A stretch of DNA of 64,000 nucleotides from G963701675 sp963701675 (GTDB lineage Bacteria > Planctomycetota > Planctomycetia > Gemmatales > Gemmataceae). Made by a program: the position numbers and the translations under genes. Positions 17,100 to 28,300 of this stretch are shown here, in pieces (positions within the stretch are counted from its first letter, which is position 1; each line of letters begins with the position of its first letter). The notes beneath the pieces are model-generated. The model worked only from the letters and a program-made list of their open reading frames with translations. It had not been told where the DNA came from and searched no databases. The DNA is taken from positions 6,820,001 to 6,884,000 of the forward strand of contig OY969623.1 of NCBI GenBank assembly GCA_963701675.1. Direction: 5' to 3'.

Positions 17100-17459
17100 G
17101 TGTACAAAGCCTTCCAAACGGGAATCGTCCGTCTGTCAGCATGGATTAAGACCGCGAAGTCGGCGGATGAACGGCAGGTGCTTTGGTGTTTGGCGCGGCT
17201 ACCGGACGCCTATCGCGAGTTCACGCGAACCTATGAGAGCCGCTACGCCGAGGACATCGCTCGCCACCAGCAGGCCGCTCTCACGCGGTTGGCCGGAGAA
17301 ACGGGATCCGCCGGCGGACTTTTGGCCGATAAGCTGCGCCGCAAGCTTCAGTCGCTTAACGAACGCTTCGGATTGCCGGCATTGGCGATGCCCCACCAGG
17401 TGCGCCTTCCGAAACCAAGCTGTATCCGGAAGGGCAAAGCTCCCGTCGCGTCGGCTTGA
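17100..17459 (+). CDS. hypothetical protein
   Basis: 119 residues from a GTG with GAGGA nine bases upstream. Predicted mostly helical (RLSAWIKTAKSADERQVLWC, DKLRRKLQSLNERFGLPALA). No family, signal peptide or membrane segment recognised. The coding character is fair, but there is no neighbour evidence. Confidence 0.4.
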   Translation: MYKAFQTGIVRLSAWIKTAKSADERQVLWCLARLPDAYREFTRTYESRYAEDIARHQQAALTRLAGETGSAGGLLADKLRRKLQSLNERFGLPALAMPHQVRLPKPSCIRKGKAPVASA

Positions 17460-17670
17460 GCGATGAGAAGCAACCGGCGGATTTGCGGCTCACTGCTGCT
17501 ATCGGCACGGCGAGTGTCCGTGCTGCCGGCGCGGGTTCGCCGATGCATGATCGATGCGGACGATGTGACCAGCGCGCGCAACACTGCGGAGGCGACGCTG
17601 TGCCGTCGGTTGGTAGCCGCCATAGATTGCAGAAATCGGCGGCGCGTCGAAGACATGGATTTCCCCACCT

Positions 17671-17871
17671 CTAGTATTCGTCGTCGCCGCGATTGCCAAG
17701 GGCTTTTTGAAGCAAATTCTGCAGTTCGCCAATCACCTTGGGATCGATATCCATCTCGACTTTGCGCTCGCTTTGAATCAACAAGGCGAACTCACATTCA
17801 GAATGGGAGGTAAACGTCGTTTTGAGCTCTCCGAGCGATTCAATACGGAGTTTGCTCTGCCTGCCTGCCAT
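17671..17871 (-). CDS. small hypothetical protein
   Basis: 66 residues from ATG 17871, with GGAG eight bases upstream on the minus strand. It starts MAGRQSKLRIESLGELKTTF and ends in an acidic tail (NRGDDEY). No family recognised. The good ribosome site and the lack of a competing gene support it. Confidence 0.5.
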   Translation of the reverse strand: MAGRQSKLRIESLGELKTTFTSHSECEFALLIQSERKVEMDIDPKVIGELQNLLQKALGNRGDDEY

Positions 17872-18042
17872 CGTGCTATCTCCAGATGAAGGTTGACGCC
17901 AACGCTTTTATGCAGCCCCGAGAATAGAGCCAAGTGTTTTTACACAAAAGAGTCTGGGAGGATTCGGGTGCGCGAGTTTATTACTATGATAGGTGCAGCA
18001 AGCGTGGTGCTTGCGCAACACGTTTCAAGAAAGGATTTGACG

Positions 18043-18141
18043 ATGGCTAAGGGCAACAACTCCCAGGGCAAAGACAAGAAGAAGGCAAAGGCAAAGTCCT
18101 CTGCCAAGCCCTTGTCAAAGGCAGCTGCTAAGAAAAAGTAG
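18043..18141 (+). CDS. very small lysine/alanine-rich protein
   Basis: 32 residues from ATG 18043 with AAAGGA upstream. It is almost wholly Lys, Ala and Ser (SQGKDKKKAKAKSSAKPLSK), like the basic tails of histone-like or ribosome-associated proteins. It may bind nucleic acid. Size alone makes the call uncertain. Confidence 0.4.
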   Translation: MAKGNNSQGKDKKKAKAKSSAKPLSKAAAKKK

Positions 18142-18177
18142 GCCGCTCCATTATTTTTCATGAAAATCGCGCTTCCG

Positions 18178-18366
18178 CATGCCCAATCTCCCGGTGTCGA
18201 GCCGCTTACTCGTCCCGATGACCTTTTCCGCGCCATCGGCTACGTCACGCCGAAGGACAAACTGGAAGGGAGGGCTGAATCCATCTTCGCCGAACGCGAT
18301 CGCAAGTTGGCCGAAGCCCGTGAACGCCGGAAAGCGAACCGTCCCGCTCAACGTCCCCTGGCCGGC
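18178..18366 (+). pseudogene. IS transposase/integrase C-terminal fragment
   Basis: FRAIGYVTPKDKLEGRAESI and FAERDRKLAEARERRKANR match the extreme C-terminus of rve-type transposases (IS3/IS481-like) found in planctomycetes. The catalytic core is absent. The frame runs on into unrelated sequence. Confidence 0.5.
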
Positions 18367-18499
18367 TTGACCGGGCTGCCTACAACGACCCCGACCGGAG
18401 CGGAGGATAGGGCAACGCTGGGAACCGACCCGAGCGCCGACTCCGGGGCCAAAACCGAATGGGGCGGCACGACGCCGCCCTCTGCTATTCGGGATTGGC

Positions 18500-18710
18500 A
18501 TTCAAGCGATAAATCCACCGTGTCGTGTCGGATACCATCACTTACGCCGGCCGATAACGTGGCCGGCCGCATTCCGTCAAGACCGAAAGCTACTCGATAC
18601 AAGGCGCCTGCGTTCGGAGTGAGGACAAGCAACGCTTGCCCCGTATGCGCATCCCATATGCGGCACGTTCCATCGTCGGACACGGTTGCCAAACGTCGGC
18701 CGTCCGCGCC
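18500..18710 (-). pseudogene. WD40-repeat protein fragment
   Basis: DGRRLATVSDDGTCRIWDAH and TGQALLVLTPNAGALYRVAF are one WD40 blade and the start of the next. The fragment is cut exactly at the left end of the IS21-type element, and the expected continuation is not seen beyond its right end, so a deletion accompanied or followed the insertion. Confidence 0.65.
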
Positions 18711-18745
18711 TGTTAACGGCGGAGCAAAAGTGAGGCGCTCGGCGG
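18711..18745 (+). repeat. IS21 left terminal inverted repeat
   Basis: Starts TGTTAACGGCGGAGC; the 35 bases are the exact inverse complement of 21188-21222. Confidence 0.92.
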
Positions 18746-18845
18746 GCCTGGTGGCGACCGAATTGTGAGGCGCACAACTGTGCACTCCGGCAATCTGAGA
18801 GGATAGGGTTTTCTCTATCACCCAGATCTGCATGGAGGCACTGAG

Positions 18846-20438
18846 GTGTACGCCGACATGGAACGCTGGACTGAGATCCGCCGCAAGGTCTTGACGGGCG
18901 AGCTGAGCAAACGTCAGGCCTGCCGGCACTTTGACATCCACTGGTTGACGCTGCGGAAGATTCTTGCCCATGTAGAACCGCCCGGCTATCGACGGACGCG
19001 GCCACCGCGACGGCCGACCATCGAACCGTTCCTGCCCATCATCCACGCCATTCTCGACGCCGATAAGACGGCTCCAAAGAAGCAGCGACACACGGCGCAT
19101 CGCATCTGGCAAAGACTGCGCACCGAACACGGTTTCACTGGTGGCTATACCACGGTCAAAGACGTCGTTCGCGAGTTGAAGATAGGTCGGCAGGAGGTGT
19201 TCCTCCCTTTGTCGCATCCGCCCGGCGAGGCCCAAGTGGACTTCGGATTCGCGGAGGTCGTAGTGGCGGGCGTGCCTACGAAGGTAGCGCTTTTCGTTCT
19301 GAGCTTGCCCTACGCGAATGCGGTGTTCTGCCAGGTGTTTCCACGCGAATGCACCGAGGTTTTCTTAGAGGGACACAAACGGGCCTTCGCGTTTTTCGGA
19401 GGCGTGCCGCGGCGGATTGCTTACGATAATGCCCGAACGGCGGTGGCCCGGATCACCGATAGGCGCCAGCGGCAGGTGACGCGCGCGTTTCAGCGCCTGC
19501 AAAGCCACTATCTCTTTACGCCTCACTTCTGTCTGGTGCGTCGGCCCAACGAGAAGGGACACGTCGAACGGTTGCTCGACTATGCGCGGTCGAATTTCCT
19601 GGTGCCAGTGCCTTCGGTTCCTTCCCTGGAAGCGTTGAACGCGCTCTTGGTCGAGCGTTGCCGACAGGACCTGGATCGGCCGGTCCGAGGCAAGTCCGGA
19701 ACATCCGCCACGTTGCTGATCGAGGATCAGGCGGCCTTTCTGCCTTTGCCGTCCCGACCTTTCGAAGCGCGACGGCTGACCCAGGTAGCCGCCGATTCGT
19801 TGTCGCTGATCCGCTTTGACACCAATTCCTACTCCGTGCCGACACGTTACGCTCACCGCCGGTTGACGGTTATCGCCACCGTGGATGAAGTTCGCGTGGT
19901 CCACGAGGACCGGCTGGTGGCCCGGCACGAGCGCTGCTGGGACCACAAGCAATTCCGCTTCGATCCGCTGCACTATCTAGAGCTCTTGGAGCGGAAGCCG
20001 GGCGGATTCGATTATGCCCGACCTTTGGAACACTGGAAACTACCCGACTGCTTTGGCCTGCTCCGCCGACGCCTGGAAGCGGCCGACACGACCGGATACG
20101 GGACGCAGGCCTTCATTCGGGTGCTACGCCTGTTGGAGACGTTTTCTCTCGCGCAGTTGGCGGATGCCGTCGATTACGCGCTCGACATCGATGTGATCGA
20201 TCCCGAGAGCATTCGACTGATCGTGGAACACCGAACCGAACGGCCGGTCGATCTCTTTCGTCTCGACGGGCGACCGCACTTGCAAACGGTGCGGGTAAGG
20301 CCCACCGACGTGTCCGCCTACCAGGCTCTTCTCGTGGGACGGGCACTTGCTCATGACTCCCACCGAAGCCAAAAGCACGGTACTGCTCAAGCACCATCTC
20401 AAGGCCCTAAGACTCCCGACTGTCCTGACGGAGTGTGA
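18846..20438 (+). CDS. istA: IS21-type transposase IstA
   Basis: 530 residues. GTG at 18846 or ATG at 18858. An N-terminal helix-turn-helix (LSKRQACRHFDIHWLTLRKI) precedes an rve integrase core with the DDE residues in VDFGF (D132), AYDNART (D194) and EKGHVERLLDY (E241), numbered from the GTG. A C-terminal beta domain follows (SLIRFDTNSYSVPTRYAHRR). It cuts and joins the element's ends together with IstB. The 3' end overlaps istB by 86 bases. Confidence 0.93.
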   Translation: MYADMERWTEIRRKVLTGELSKRQACRHFDIHWLTLRKILAHVEPPGYRRTRPPRRPTIEPFLPIIHAILDADKTAPKKQRHTAHRIWQRLRTEHGFTGGYTTVKDVVRELKIGRQEVFLPLSHPPGEAQVDFGFAEVVVAGVPTKVALFVLSLPYANAVFCQVFPRECTEVFLEGHKRAFAFFGGVPRRIAYDNARTAVARITDRRQRQVTRAFQRLQSHYLFTPHFCLVRRPNEKGHVERLLDYARSNFLVPVPSVPSLEALNALLVERCRQDLDRPVRGKSGTSATLLIEDQAAFLPLPSRPFEARRLTQVAADSLSLIRFDTNSYSVPTRYAHRRLTVIATVDEVRVVHEDRLVARHERCWDHKQFRFDPLHYLELLERKPGGFDYARPLEHWKLPDCFGLLRRRLEAADTTGYGTQAFIRVLRLLETFSLAQLADAVDYALDIDVIDPESIRLIVEHRTERPVDLFRLDGRPHLQTVRVRPTDVSAYQALLVGRALAHDSHRSQKHGTAQAPSQGPKTPDCPDGV

Positions 20439-21129
20439 GAAGGTGGCCCAGCGCTGCGCAGCCACGAATGCGGACCACCTGACGTTCCTACTGCAACTGT
20501 GCGAATTGGAACTGATCGAACGCGAACGCAAGGCAGCCGAGCGACGACTCAAAGCGGCCCGCTTCCCCACCGCCAAGCTGCTCGACCAATTCGACTTCGC
20601 CGCCCGTCCCAGCGTGAACAAGCCGCTCGTCCTCGACCTGGTCCGTGGCGACTACTTGACCCGTCGAGAGAACATCTTGCTGGTGGGGCCCAGCGGCACA
20701 GGCAAAACCCACTTGGCCACGGCGCTGGGTATGGCCGCCTGTGCTCAGGGCAAGCGAGTACGCTTCTGGCGCGTGACCGAGTTGATCACCACCCTAAGGG
20801 AAGCGGATGAAGACCGGCAATTACTCCGTCTTCGAAATCACTTGTCCAAACTCGACCTGTTGATTCTCGATGAGTTGGGCTACGTGCCGGCCACCAAGGC
20901 TGGCGCCGAACTACTCTTCGACGTGATCGCCACGGCCTACGAACGTTCGAGTGTCATCCTGACCACGAACCTGCCGTTTGAGAATTGGACCGAGGTACTC
21001 GGCAACGAACGGCTAACTGGCGCGGCCCTCGATCGCCTGACGCATCGTTGCCACATTATCGAAACCAGCGGCGAGAGTTATCGCCTGCAAGATGCCAAAC
21101 GCCGACGTCGAACGGATTCCAAGACCTAA
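20353..21129 (+). CDS. istB: IS21-type helper ATPase IstB
   Basis: 258 residues from ATG 20353 (a TTG at 20347 is an alternative). DnaC-like AAA+ ATPase: Walker A GPSGTGKT (112-119), Walker B LLILDELGY, sensor ILTTNLPFENW and arginine-finger region ERLTGAALDRLTHR. It assembles on target DNA and recruits IstA. Intact, so the element is potentially active. Confidence 0.95.
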   Translation: MTPTEAKSTVLLKHHLKALRLPTVLTECEKVAQRCAATNADHLTFLLQLCELELIERERKAAERRLKAARFPTAKLLDQFDFAARPSVNKPLVLDLVRGDYLTRRENILLVGPSGTGKTHLATALGMAACAQGKRVRFWRVTELITTLREADEDRQLLRLRNHLSKLDLLILDELGYVPATKAGAELLFDVIATAYERSSVILTTNLPFENWTEVLGNERLTGAALDRLTHRCHIIETSGESYRLQDAKRRRRTDSKT

Positions 21130-21187
21130 ACACTACCCAAGGAGCCGCCACCCTGTACCATAATTGACCAAGCGCCTCACTTTTCGA

Positions 21188-21222
21188 CCGCCGAGCGCCT
21201 CACTTTTGCTCCGCCGTTAACA
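21188..21222 (-). repeat. IS21 right terminal inverted repeat
   Basis: Exact inverse complement of the left end, finishing in GTTAACA. A second partial copy of its core (GCGCCTCACTTTT) lies just inside, at about 21173-21185. Confidence 0.92.
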
Positions 21223-21455
21223 AGCGAAAAGAAGAACGCGCATCAAAACTCGAATTATTCAAATCGTGGTTTGTCCCGTCAGCAACAATCGGCGGTATCG
21301 TTCTTACGTTAGTTGCAGTGTACTTCATCTGCAAGCTATTCCTTGACCACAACCAGCCTCAGAAAATTGATATGATCGTCGGCCTAATACTCGGCTTCGC
21401 TGGCGGCGGAATCACCGGATTTGGGCTTTGTAAAGCGAGTCAAAAAGCAAAGTAG
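21223..21455 (+). pseudogene. 3' fragment of a small membrane protein gene
   Basis: Immediately after the IS right end a frame runs open to the TAG at 21453-21455: SKLELFKSWFVPSATIGGIV, LTLVAVYFICKLFLD, then a second membrane segment IVGLILGFAGGGITGFGL and a short basic tail. Two transmembrane helices with a short loop. The 5' end is cut off by the IS21 element. Function unknown. Confidence 0.6.
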
Positions 21456-21640
21456 CAACGCGCGTTTGTCCGTCTGCACAAAAAGAAACCGACTTGCACA
21501 AAAAGTCTGTTATTTAGGCAGGTTCTTGTGCAAAGCCGTGCAAGAATCGGTGACCCAGTTCACCAGCGTTCATTCCAGTGAACGCCTGTGCGCGAAATGT
21601 GCGCAAATGTCGCTGAACCAGTACACCCACTACAGGAATA

Positions 21641-24600
21641 TCAATTGGGATTTGGCGATGATACAGATTCTGGCGAAGAGCAACGGACCAAGCACGCGTC
21701 AACGTCTGCCCAAAGTTGCTGGCACGACAAACGTTCCGTCGGCGCTAGTTTGGCAAGCAGTTCACTGTCGCGGATCTCGGCGAACGCGGGATCGTAATGC
21801 CACTCGCGAAGCCTTCTTTGAATAGTGGCGCGGGTTTCGTGTGAGCCGTCCGACAAGCGGGTGGCACAAAAGGCTAGATCGGCCTGCAGCCAGGACAGCG
21901 CTTGTCGCCGCCAATCCGAGCGTGCCGGTTCGTCCAGATTCACGTCGTCCTCACCTTGACTTGCGCCGGCCAGGGCGGCTGCGCGCGGCGCGGGGTCGGT
22001 GCGGATTCTTCAGGGATTCCGCCAACCCCGGTTGAACTGAGAAGGCATCGCGATAAAAGCGAGCGGCGCCGGCATAGAGCTTCCTACACCGGAAGCATAC
22101 TTCAGCAAAATGTACCAAGTCCACTTCGGACGCACGGGCCTCGCCGCGCAAGACCGCCATGAGCCGTCCATCGATTTCGATCAAGCGGCGGCACGCCCGA
22201 ATGTCGTTCTGCACCCCTTCCCAGTTCGGATCGGAGCGCGGGAGCAACTTTAGCGCCTGTTGGTAGGAGGCGATTGCTTCATCGAAGTACCCGTGTTCCG
22301 CCAATGACTTGCCGAACGCGCGGTTCACTCGGATTGGATTCTTCGAGAATTCAATGCCCTGGACGTAGACGGCGTCGGCTTCGGCTTTTCGATTTTGGGA
22401 TAAAAGCGTAAAGCCCAAGCTCCCGTAGGCGTCCGCGTCACTCGGTTCGGAAATTATGGCAGCGCGGAAAGCGGCGATGGCTTCCGGGAATCGGTGTTGA
22501 GCTCGCATGACCATTCCGAGTTGCTGATACGCCTCGGCGTAACCGTCTTTTCGCTGGATGGCGTTAAAGTAGGCGTTCGTGGCCTCTACAAACCGCCCCT
22601 GTGCGCTCAAGGTCCACCCAAGATTGTAGTAGGCCACCGCGAGACCGGGCTGAATGCGGATGACCATTTCGTGGGCGGCGACTGCTTCCTCGAGTCGATG
22701 CTGTCGTGTCAGGGCATTCCCAAGGTTCGAGTAAGCGTGGGCGTAATCAGGTCGGATTCGGATGGCCTGCCGATATACAGCAATGGCCTCTTCTCTGCGT
22801 TTCAGAGCATCGAGGGCGAGCCCGAGGTTATTTAGTACGCCGGGGTTTTGCGGGCGGAGTGCCGACGCCGCAGTATAGAAGCGGGCGCCCATTTCCCATT
22901 GCGGTGGTTCTGCGTGAGTGAGACAGATTGCCAATTGTTGAGTTATCCAAAAATCTCCTGGATATTTTTCCTGTGCCCGTCGAAGCAACTGCAACGCGTC
23001 GGCGTTCCAATTCGCGTAACGCAGTCGTCTCGCCATCAATTCAATGATGACCGGTGGAAGTTCGTTGACGTCGATCGAGGCTGCGAGGACCCGCACCGCT
23101 GCGGCGTCCTTTTCGAGCACCGCCGCCAGCGCCCGTTGCTTCGTAGAAGGGGACGCGAAATCCGGATCAGCCGATGCCACAACCTGCCTCAATCTTTGCC
23201 GCTCTTCGTCGCTTTTCGTCAGTTCCGCCCAATCGACAAGTGCCGTACGCAATGTAGGCCAAATCACTCGCTCCGCGATTCGCGCTGCTGCGTAGTTCAC
23301 ATCGCCTGCGGTTGGGTCCAGGAGGTAGCGCTGAAACGCTTCGCGATACCGCGGCACCGCACGGCCTTGATCGAATCGGTTGCTCTCCACATCGACCTCC
23401 GCCTGCTCGAGGCGAATTTCCTCCAATTCCGCCGCGAGACTCAGGTCGTTTCGGAAATCGGAGACTTCTCGCCGCAGGCGTTCGTTAGCCGGCCCGGCAT
23501 CGAGACGACCCTCGGCTTGCCGCAACGCGGCGTGTGCCTCGGATAGCTGCTCTTGCCCTTGAAATCTGGCCGCCTCCCGGAGTAATCCTTCGACGGCTTC
23601 TGCCGTGTCCGATTCTTGCGCGCTAGCTCCTGCTGACGTGCCACGCGTTTCTGATCGATCCACCACGCACTGCCTCCTGCGACCACGACGAGTGCCAACA
23701 CGGAAGCTGCGAGCCACGCCGTCAGCCGGCGGCGCTTACGCTCTTCCATTGCTTTCGCCTGAGCCTCGGCCCGGGCCAGCTCCGCCTGCCGCAACCGTGC
23801 GTCGACGGATTGCAAGTAGTCGCGCAGTGTGGCGGTCATCTCTCCAGCGTTTCGTGGCCGGTCCTCCCGCTCAAAAGCGAGACATCGCCGTGCAAGTCGA
23901 ATGAGTTCCGCGTCGGCGTTCGAACAGGCAAGCCTGGTGTGGGCGTTTGCGAGTTGGTCGATCTCCGAGGCACGTGTAGTGAACGGCGGCATCCCCGTAA
24001 GGATCTCACATAGGATGGCCGCCAATCCGAAAACGTCACAACGCTCGTCGAGTCGGTTCACCTCGCCTCGCGCCTGTTCCGGGGACATGTACGCGAGTGT
24101 TCCCATGACGGCGCCTGCCTGTGATGCGCCATCTCCGTTTACGCGAACCGTGCGTATGGTGTCCGATGACTTGTTGTCTTGTACGGTGTCGTTGTCACGA
24201 GCGATCACCTTGGCGAGGCCCCAATCCATGACCTGCACTTCACCAAAAGCCCCAACCATGATATTCGCCGGCTTCAAATCCCGGTGAATGACAGCCCGAC
24301 TATGGGCGTATGCGACGGTCTCACACACTTGCTCGAAGATTTTGAGAAAGCGCGGACGGCAGTCGGCCGGATCAGCGCGTTGTTGCAGGAGTTCCGCGAG
24401 CGTTTGGCCTTGAATGAGCTTCATGGTAAAGAACGGCCGGCCGTCCGGTAACGATCCGAATTCGTGAACCGGCACGACACCCGGGTGCTGGAGTTGGCCG
24501 CCTATTTGCGCCTCTTCGACAAATCGCCGCCTTACTTCCATGTCGTTGCGATGCTCGGGGCGCAGGACTTTGACGGCTAGATCTCGGCCGAGAGACAAAT

Positions 24601-25045
24601 CGCGCGCGCGAAAGATCACTCCCATGCCGCCGCGACCAACCTCGCCCAGTAGTTCCAGATTTTTCGAGCGGCCTGTCTTGAATTCCGATTCTGTCTCGGT
24701 CATTTCGGGCGAAGGGAGCGCCGTGTCCACAAATGGTCTGTCCGCACGATTCACGCTGTCAAACATCTCGTCAACTTCGAAGAGTCGTCGTAAGCGATCT
24801 CGCCATTGCGGGAATCGTGCGTACCAATCGACCGGCGCCAGCCGTTGACCAAGCTCCCGGCGCGTATCGAACTCGCGGTAGACCAGCTCCAAAGCGTACT
24901 CCGTGTTTTCAATTAGCTCAGGGTAGGCCGCGAACAGTTCCTCAACACGACACGGTTCGCCGGCGCGGAGAAGGCGATCCAGTTCGACGCATGCTTGACG
25001 GAAGTGGTGTTCAGTATGCTGTGTGTCGCTTGAGCTGTGTTCCAT
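21641..25045 (-). CDS. PknB-like Ser/Thr kinase with TPR array, two frame breaks
   Basis: A ~1134-residue receptor-like kinase from ATG 25045. Kinase domain: glycine loop GEVGRGGMGVIFRA, AVKVL lysine, HRDLKPANI catalytic loop, DWG in place of DFG (MDWGLAK, usual for this planctomycete group), GTLAYMSPEQA. A transmembrane segment (LTAWLAASVLALVVVAGGSA) is followed by a coiled region and at least eight TPRs (NNLGLALDALKRREEAIAVY, YSNLGNALTRQHRLEEAVAA). The C-terminal DWRRQALSWLQADLAF and LWADVDACL block is typical of the family. The frame shifts at GCGCGC near 23620 and in a GC-rich run near 21985. Likely a membrane kinase that senses through its TPR region. Confidence 0.85.
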
Positions 25046-25330
25046 GTTTTCACCGGCAGATGAAGATGCGAGAGTCAGATTTGGCCGCCGCCCGAGCATA
25101 GCAAGTGTTTCCCTACGACGCAAGCAGCGTCCAACCTGCCAATCTAATGCCATACGCATCGAAAACCGAACCCTCAATTCTCGAAGAGGAAGTTTATTTT
25201 TCGTGTTTCGCTGCCCGCGACTCGCGGCATTGGATGGGAAACGACGTTATGCGGCATTCAAGTGTGCAAGATGCGGTCGCGACCGAAAACTCACGACTGC
25301 TCGCCAGCCGTACTAACAGGAGAACAGGCC

Positions 25331-28300
25331 ATGAAACAGTGTCGCTTGCCAACTGTCGGTGATCATTCACGTCGGGTCAGCAAATGGGTACACCCACGAA
25401 TCGAACGCCTGGAGGAGCGCACGCTCCTTTCGATCAATTGGTGGAACAAGAATGGCCTCGGCGACACGTTCACAGCCGACGAACGAAATCTCATTGAGCA
25501 AGCGATCGAGGATTGGGAGACGATTCTCCCGCTTGTGTCGTTCAGCGTGTTCATCACCGGCGGCAGCATGTCAGGAGTGGACATCACGGATTGTGGAGGA
25601 GGACCGGCCCTCGGATGCGCGGGCGAATATATGGAGTCCGGCGGATTACCGACAAGCGCCAGCATCACGATTGACGCGGACGCGATGGGATTGGGCTGGT
25701 TCATCGACCCGACGCCGACGGACAACGCGGAGTTCCCGACATTGGTCACTCCTTACTTCGCGCAGGGTGGGCCCGCGGGAATTGACATGTACTCGACAGT
25801 TCTCCATGAGCTGGGCCATGCTATCGGATTCGCCAATGCCTACAGCAACTTTGCCGGGCACACCTTGCCCGGCGCCGACGGCGAGGGCATTTTCATCTTT
25901 TTCAACAGCAGCTTTACGGCCATCTTGCCCCAGGGCGATTGGTCCCACATCGACCCCACCGTGCCCTCCCATCCCTGGCAATTTGGAGATCTGATGGGCC
26001 CCACGATCGGGGTCGGGCAACGGAATTTGATCACATCTCTCGACGTGGACATGTTCCGAGAAGCCTACGGCGCATGGTACTCAGGCCCCGGCACCGAGAC
26101 ACTTCCGACCTTCCATGCCGTCTACAACTCCGACACGGATGTTCTTACGATCAACGCCAGCCCCAACGGCAGCGATGTCACCATCGGGTATGTCAATCCA
26201 GACCAGGTGCATGTCAACGTCGACGGCCATCTGTCGGTGTTTTCCAAAGTCTCCTTGAGCCAGATCGACTTCGTTGGCGGCGCCGGAAGCGATCATGTGA
26301 CGGTTTCGCTGGACACGAGCAGCCCGATTCCGGATGGCGGCCTGACGTTCACCGGCGGCGGCAGTGGCTACGATATTTTGACATTCGAGGGAACTTTTTA
26401 TGACGAGAAATTCTCCATTACTTCCAACGATCTCAAGTGGGAGGGCCACTCGTTTACGTATTCGGTCGCGGACGCGGACGTTGTCGAGCTATGGGCCGGT
26501 GACGGCAAAGACGTCGTCGAGGTAGGGGGCGTGCCGACCAACGTCGACTCGATCTGGATTCACGGAGGCGGCGGCGATGACCAGATCCATCTGAGCCCCG
26601 TTTACCAGAACCTCGATTACCTTACGGTCCCTCTGGCGGTCAACGGGGATGCCGATTCCGACACGGTAACGGTCAACGATCAGGCGAACGCCTCGCCGCA
26701 CACTTATTCGATCAACGACCACGAAGTCAAACGCGATTCGTTCTCGCTCCTCGCCTTCTGTGAAGACTTGCAGGTCAACACCGGCTCGAAATCGAACAAG
26801 ATCGAGGTGGCGGCGACCCATCCCGGCACGAAAACCACGGTGCATGCGGGACAAGCGAGCGACGACTTCGTTGTCACGTGGCCGTTCGGAACGCACACCG
26901 TCGATCATATTAAGAGCCACCTTACGTTAGATGGCGGCGGCGGCGCCAACGAGCTCGAAATAGACGACTCCGGGAATATCGGTAGCCGGATCGTAACCGT
27001 GACGGACACGACGGTCGGAGCCGACCCCAACGACACATTCTTCGCCCCGGACGGCAAAATCACCTACCAGTCGATGGACGAGCTTCGTCTGTACATGGGA
27101 TCCGGCGTCAATACCGTCATCGTCACCGGCACGAAGACGAACACGGACGTTTCGATCTTTGGCGGCGGCAGTGCAGACGCGTTTCTCGTTGACTCCAACG
27201 GGACCAGCCCGGGAGGGACCGTTGACGGGATCAAGAGCCTGCTCGAATTCGACGGCGGCGGCGGCACCAACACCCTAACCTTCGAGGACTCCAGCGACAA
27301 CACCGCCGATACGGTGACGGTTACACCGACAACGGTTGGAGCGGGGGCGAACGACTCGTTTCTCGGTACGAACGATGGCGCTACTTATGTTGGGATCGCG
27401 GTCCTGACCTTGAACATGGGTTCCGGCGCCGACACACCGATAGTCCTGGGCACCGGCGCGGAGTTGCATATCAACGGGGCGATGGGAGGCGACTACTTTC
27501 TCGTCGATTCCAACGGGACCGCGGCCGGCGGGCTGGCGAATGGCGTGAAGCACGCCCTGACCATTGACGGCGGCGCCGACGGCGGCACACTGGTCCTTCA
27601 GGACGCCAGCGAGCGTCGCCTGACAAACGTGACCATAACCGCAACCACCGTGGGGGCGACTGCGGGGGACAACTTCTTCGGCCCCGGTGGGAAACTCGTC
27701 TACAGCAGCCTCGGGGAACTGACCCTGTACATGGGTAAAGGAACGAACCAAGTCAACGTGGAAGCGACCGCGACCGGAACGGCCACGAATGTCTGGGGCG
27801 GTTCCGGCAACGACTCTTTCCTCGTGGATTCCAACGGCCCCGCGCCTGGCGGAACGGTGAACGGTATCGTGAGCGGCTTGGCAATCTACGGCGGCGCTGG
27901 TGTCAATTCCGCGCTGCTTCAGGATGGGGATGATCTAAACGTTGACAAGCTGACGCTAACCGACACGCGCCGGCGCCGGATCGAGCGATTCGTTCTTCGG
28001 CAACTTTGGCAGCTTGAGCTACAACGGACTTGCCAGTCTGACCATTAACCTGGGCCGATCGGGGAGTGAGGTCAATGTGCAAGCGACGGCCGTGGGAACG
28101 GCAACGAATCTCAACGGCGATGCGGGCTCTGACCAGTTCTTGATCGATTCCAACGGCCGAGAAGTGCCGGGCGGCACCGCCAACAATGTCGTGAGCACCC
28201 TGACGGTGCAAGGCGGTGGCGGGCTGAACACCCTGAGCATGGAAGACACCAGTGACGTCACGCCGGACACGGCGACATTTACCGCGACCCAAATCGGGTC

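Larger units (their letters stand above)
18711..21222 (+). mobile_element. IS21-family insertion sequence, complete
   Basis: A 2512-bp element with perfect 35-bp inverted ends (18711-18745 and 21188-21222) that begin TG and end CA. Internal end-repeats GCGCCTCACTTTT are doubled at the right end, as in IS21 elements with multiple transposase sites. It encodes an intact IstA transposase and an intact IstB helper ATPase, overlapping. No matching target duplication is visible (left flank GTCCGCGCC, right flank AGCGAAAAG). Confidence 0.93.

Noticed and set aside
17463..17813. Plus-strand frame of 116 codons
   Set aside because: Arg-rich, no ribosome site, and overlaps the better-supported minus-strand small gene at 17671-17871.
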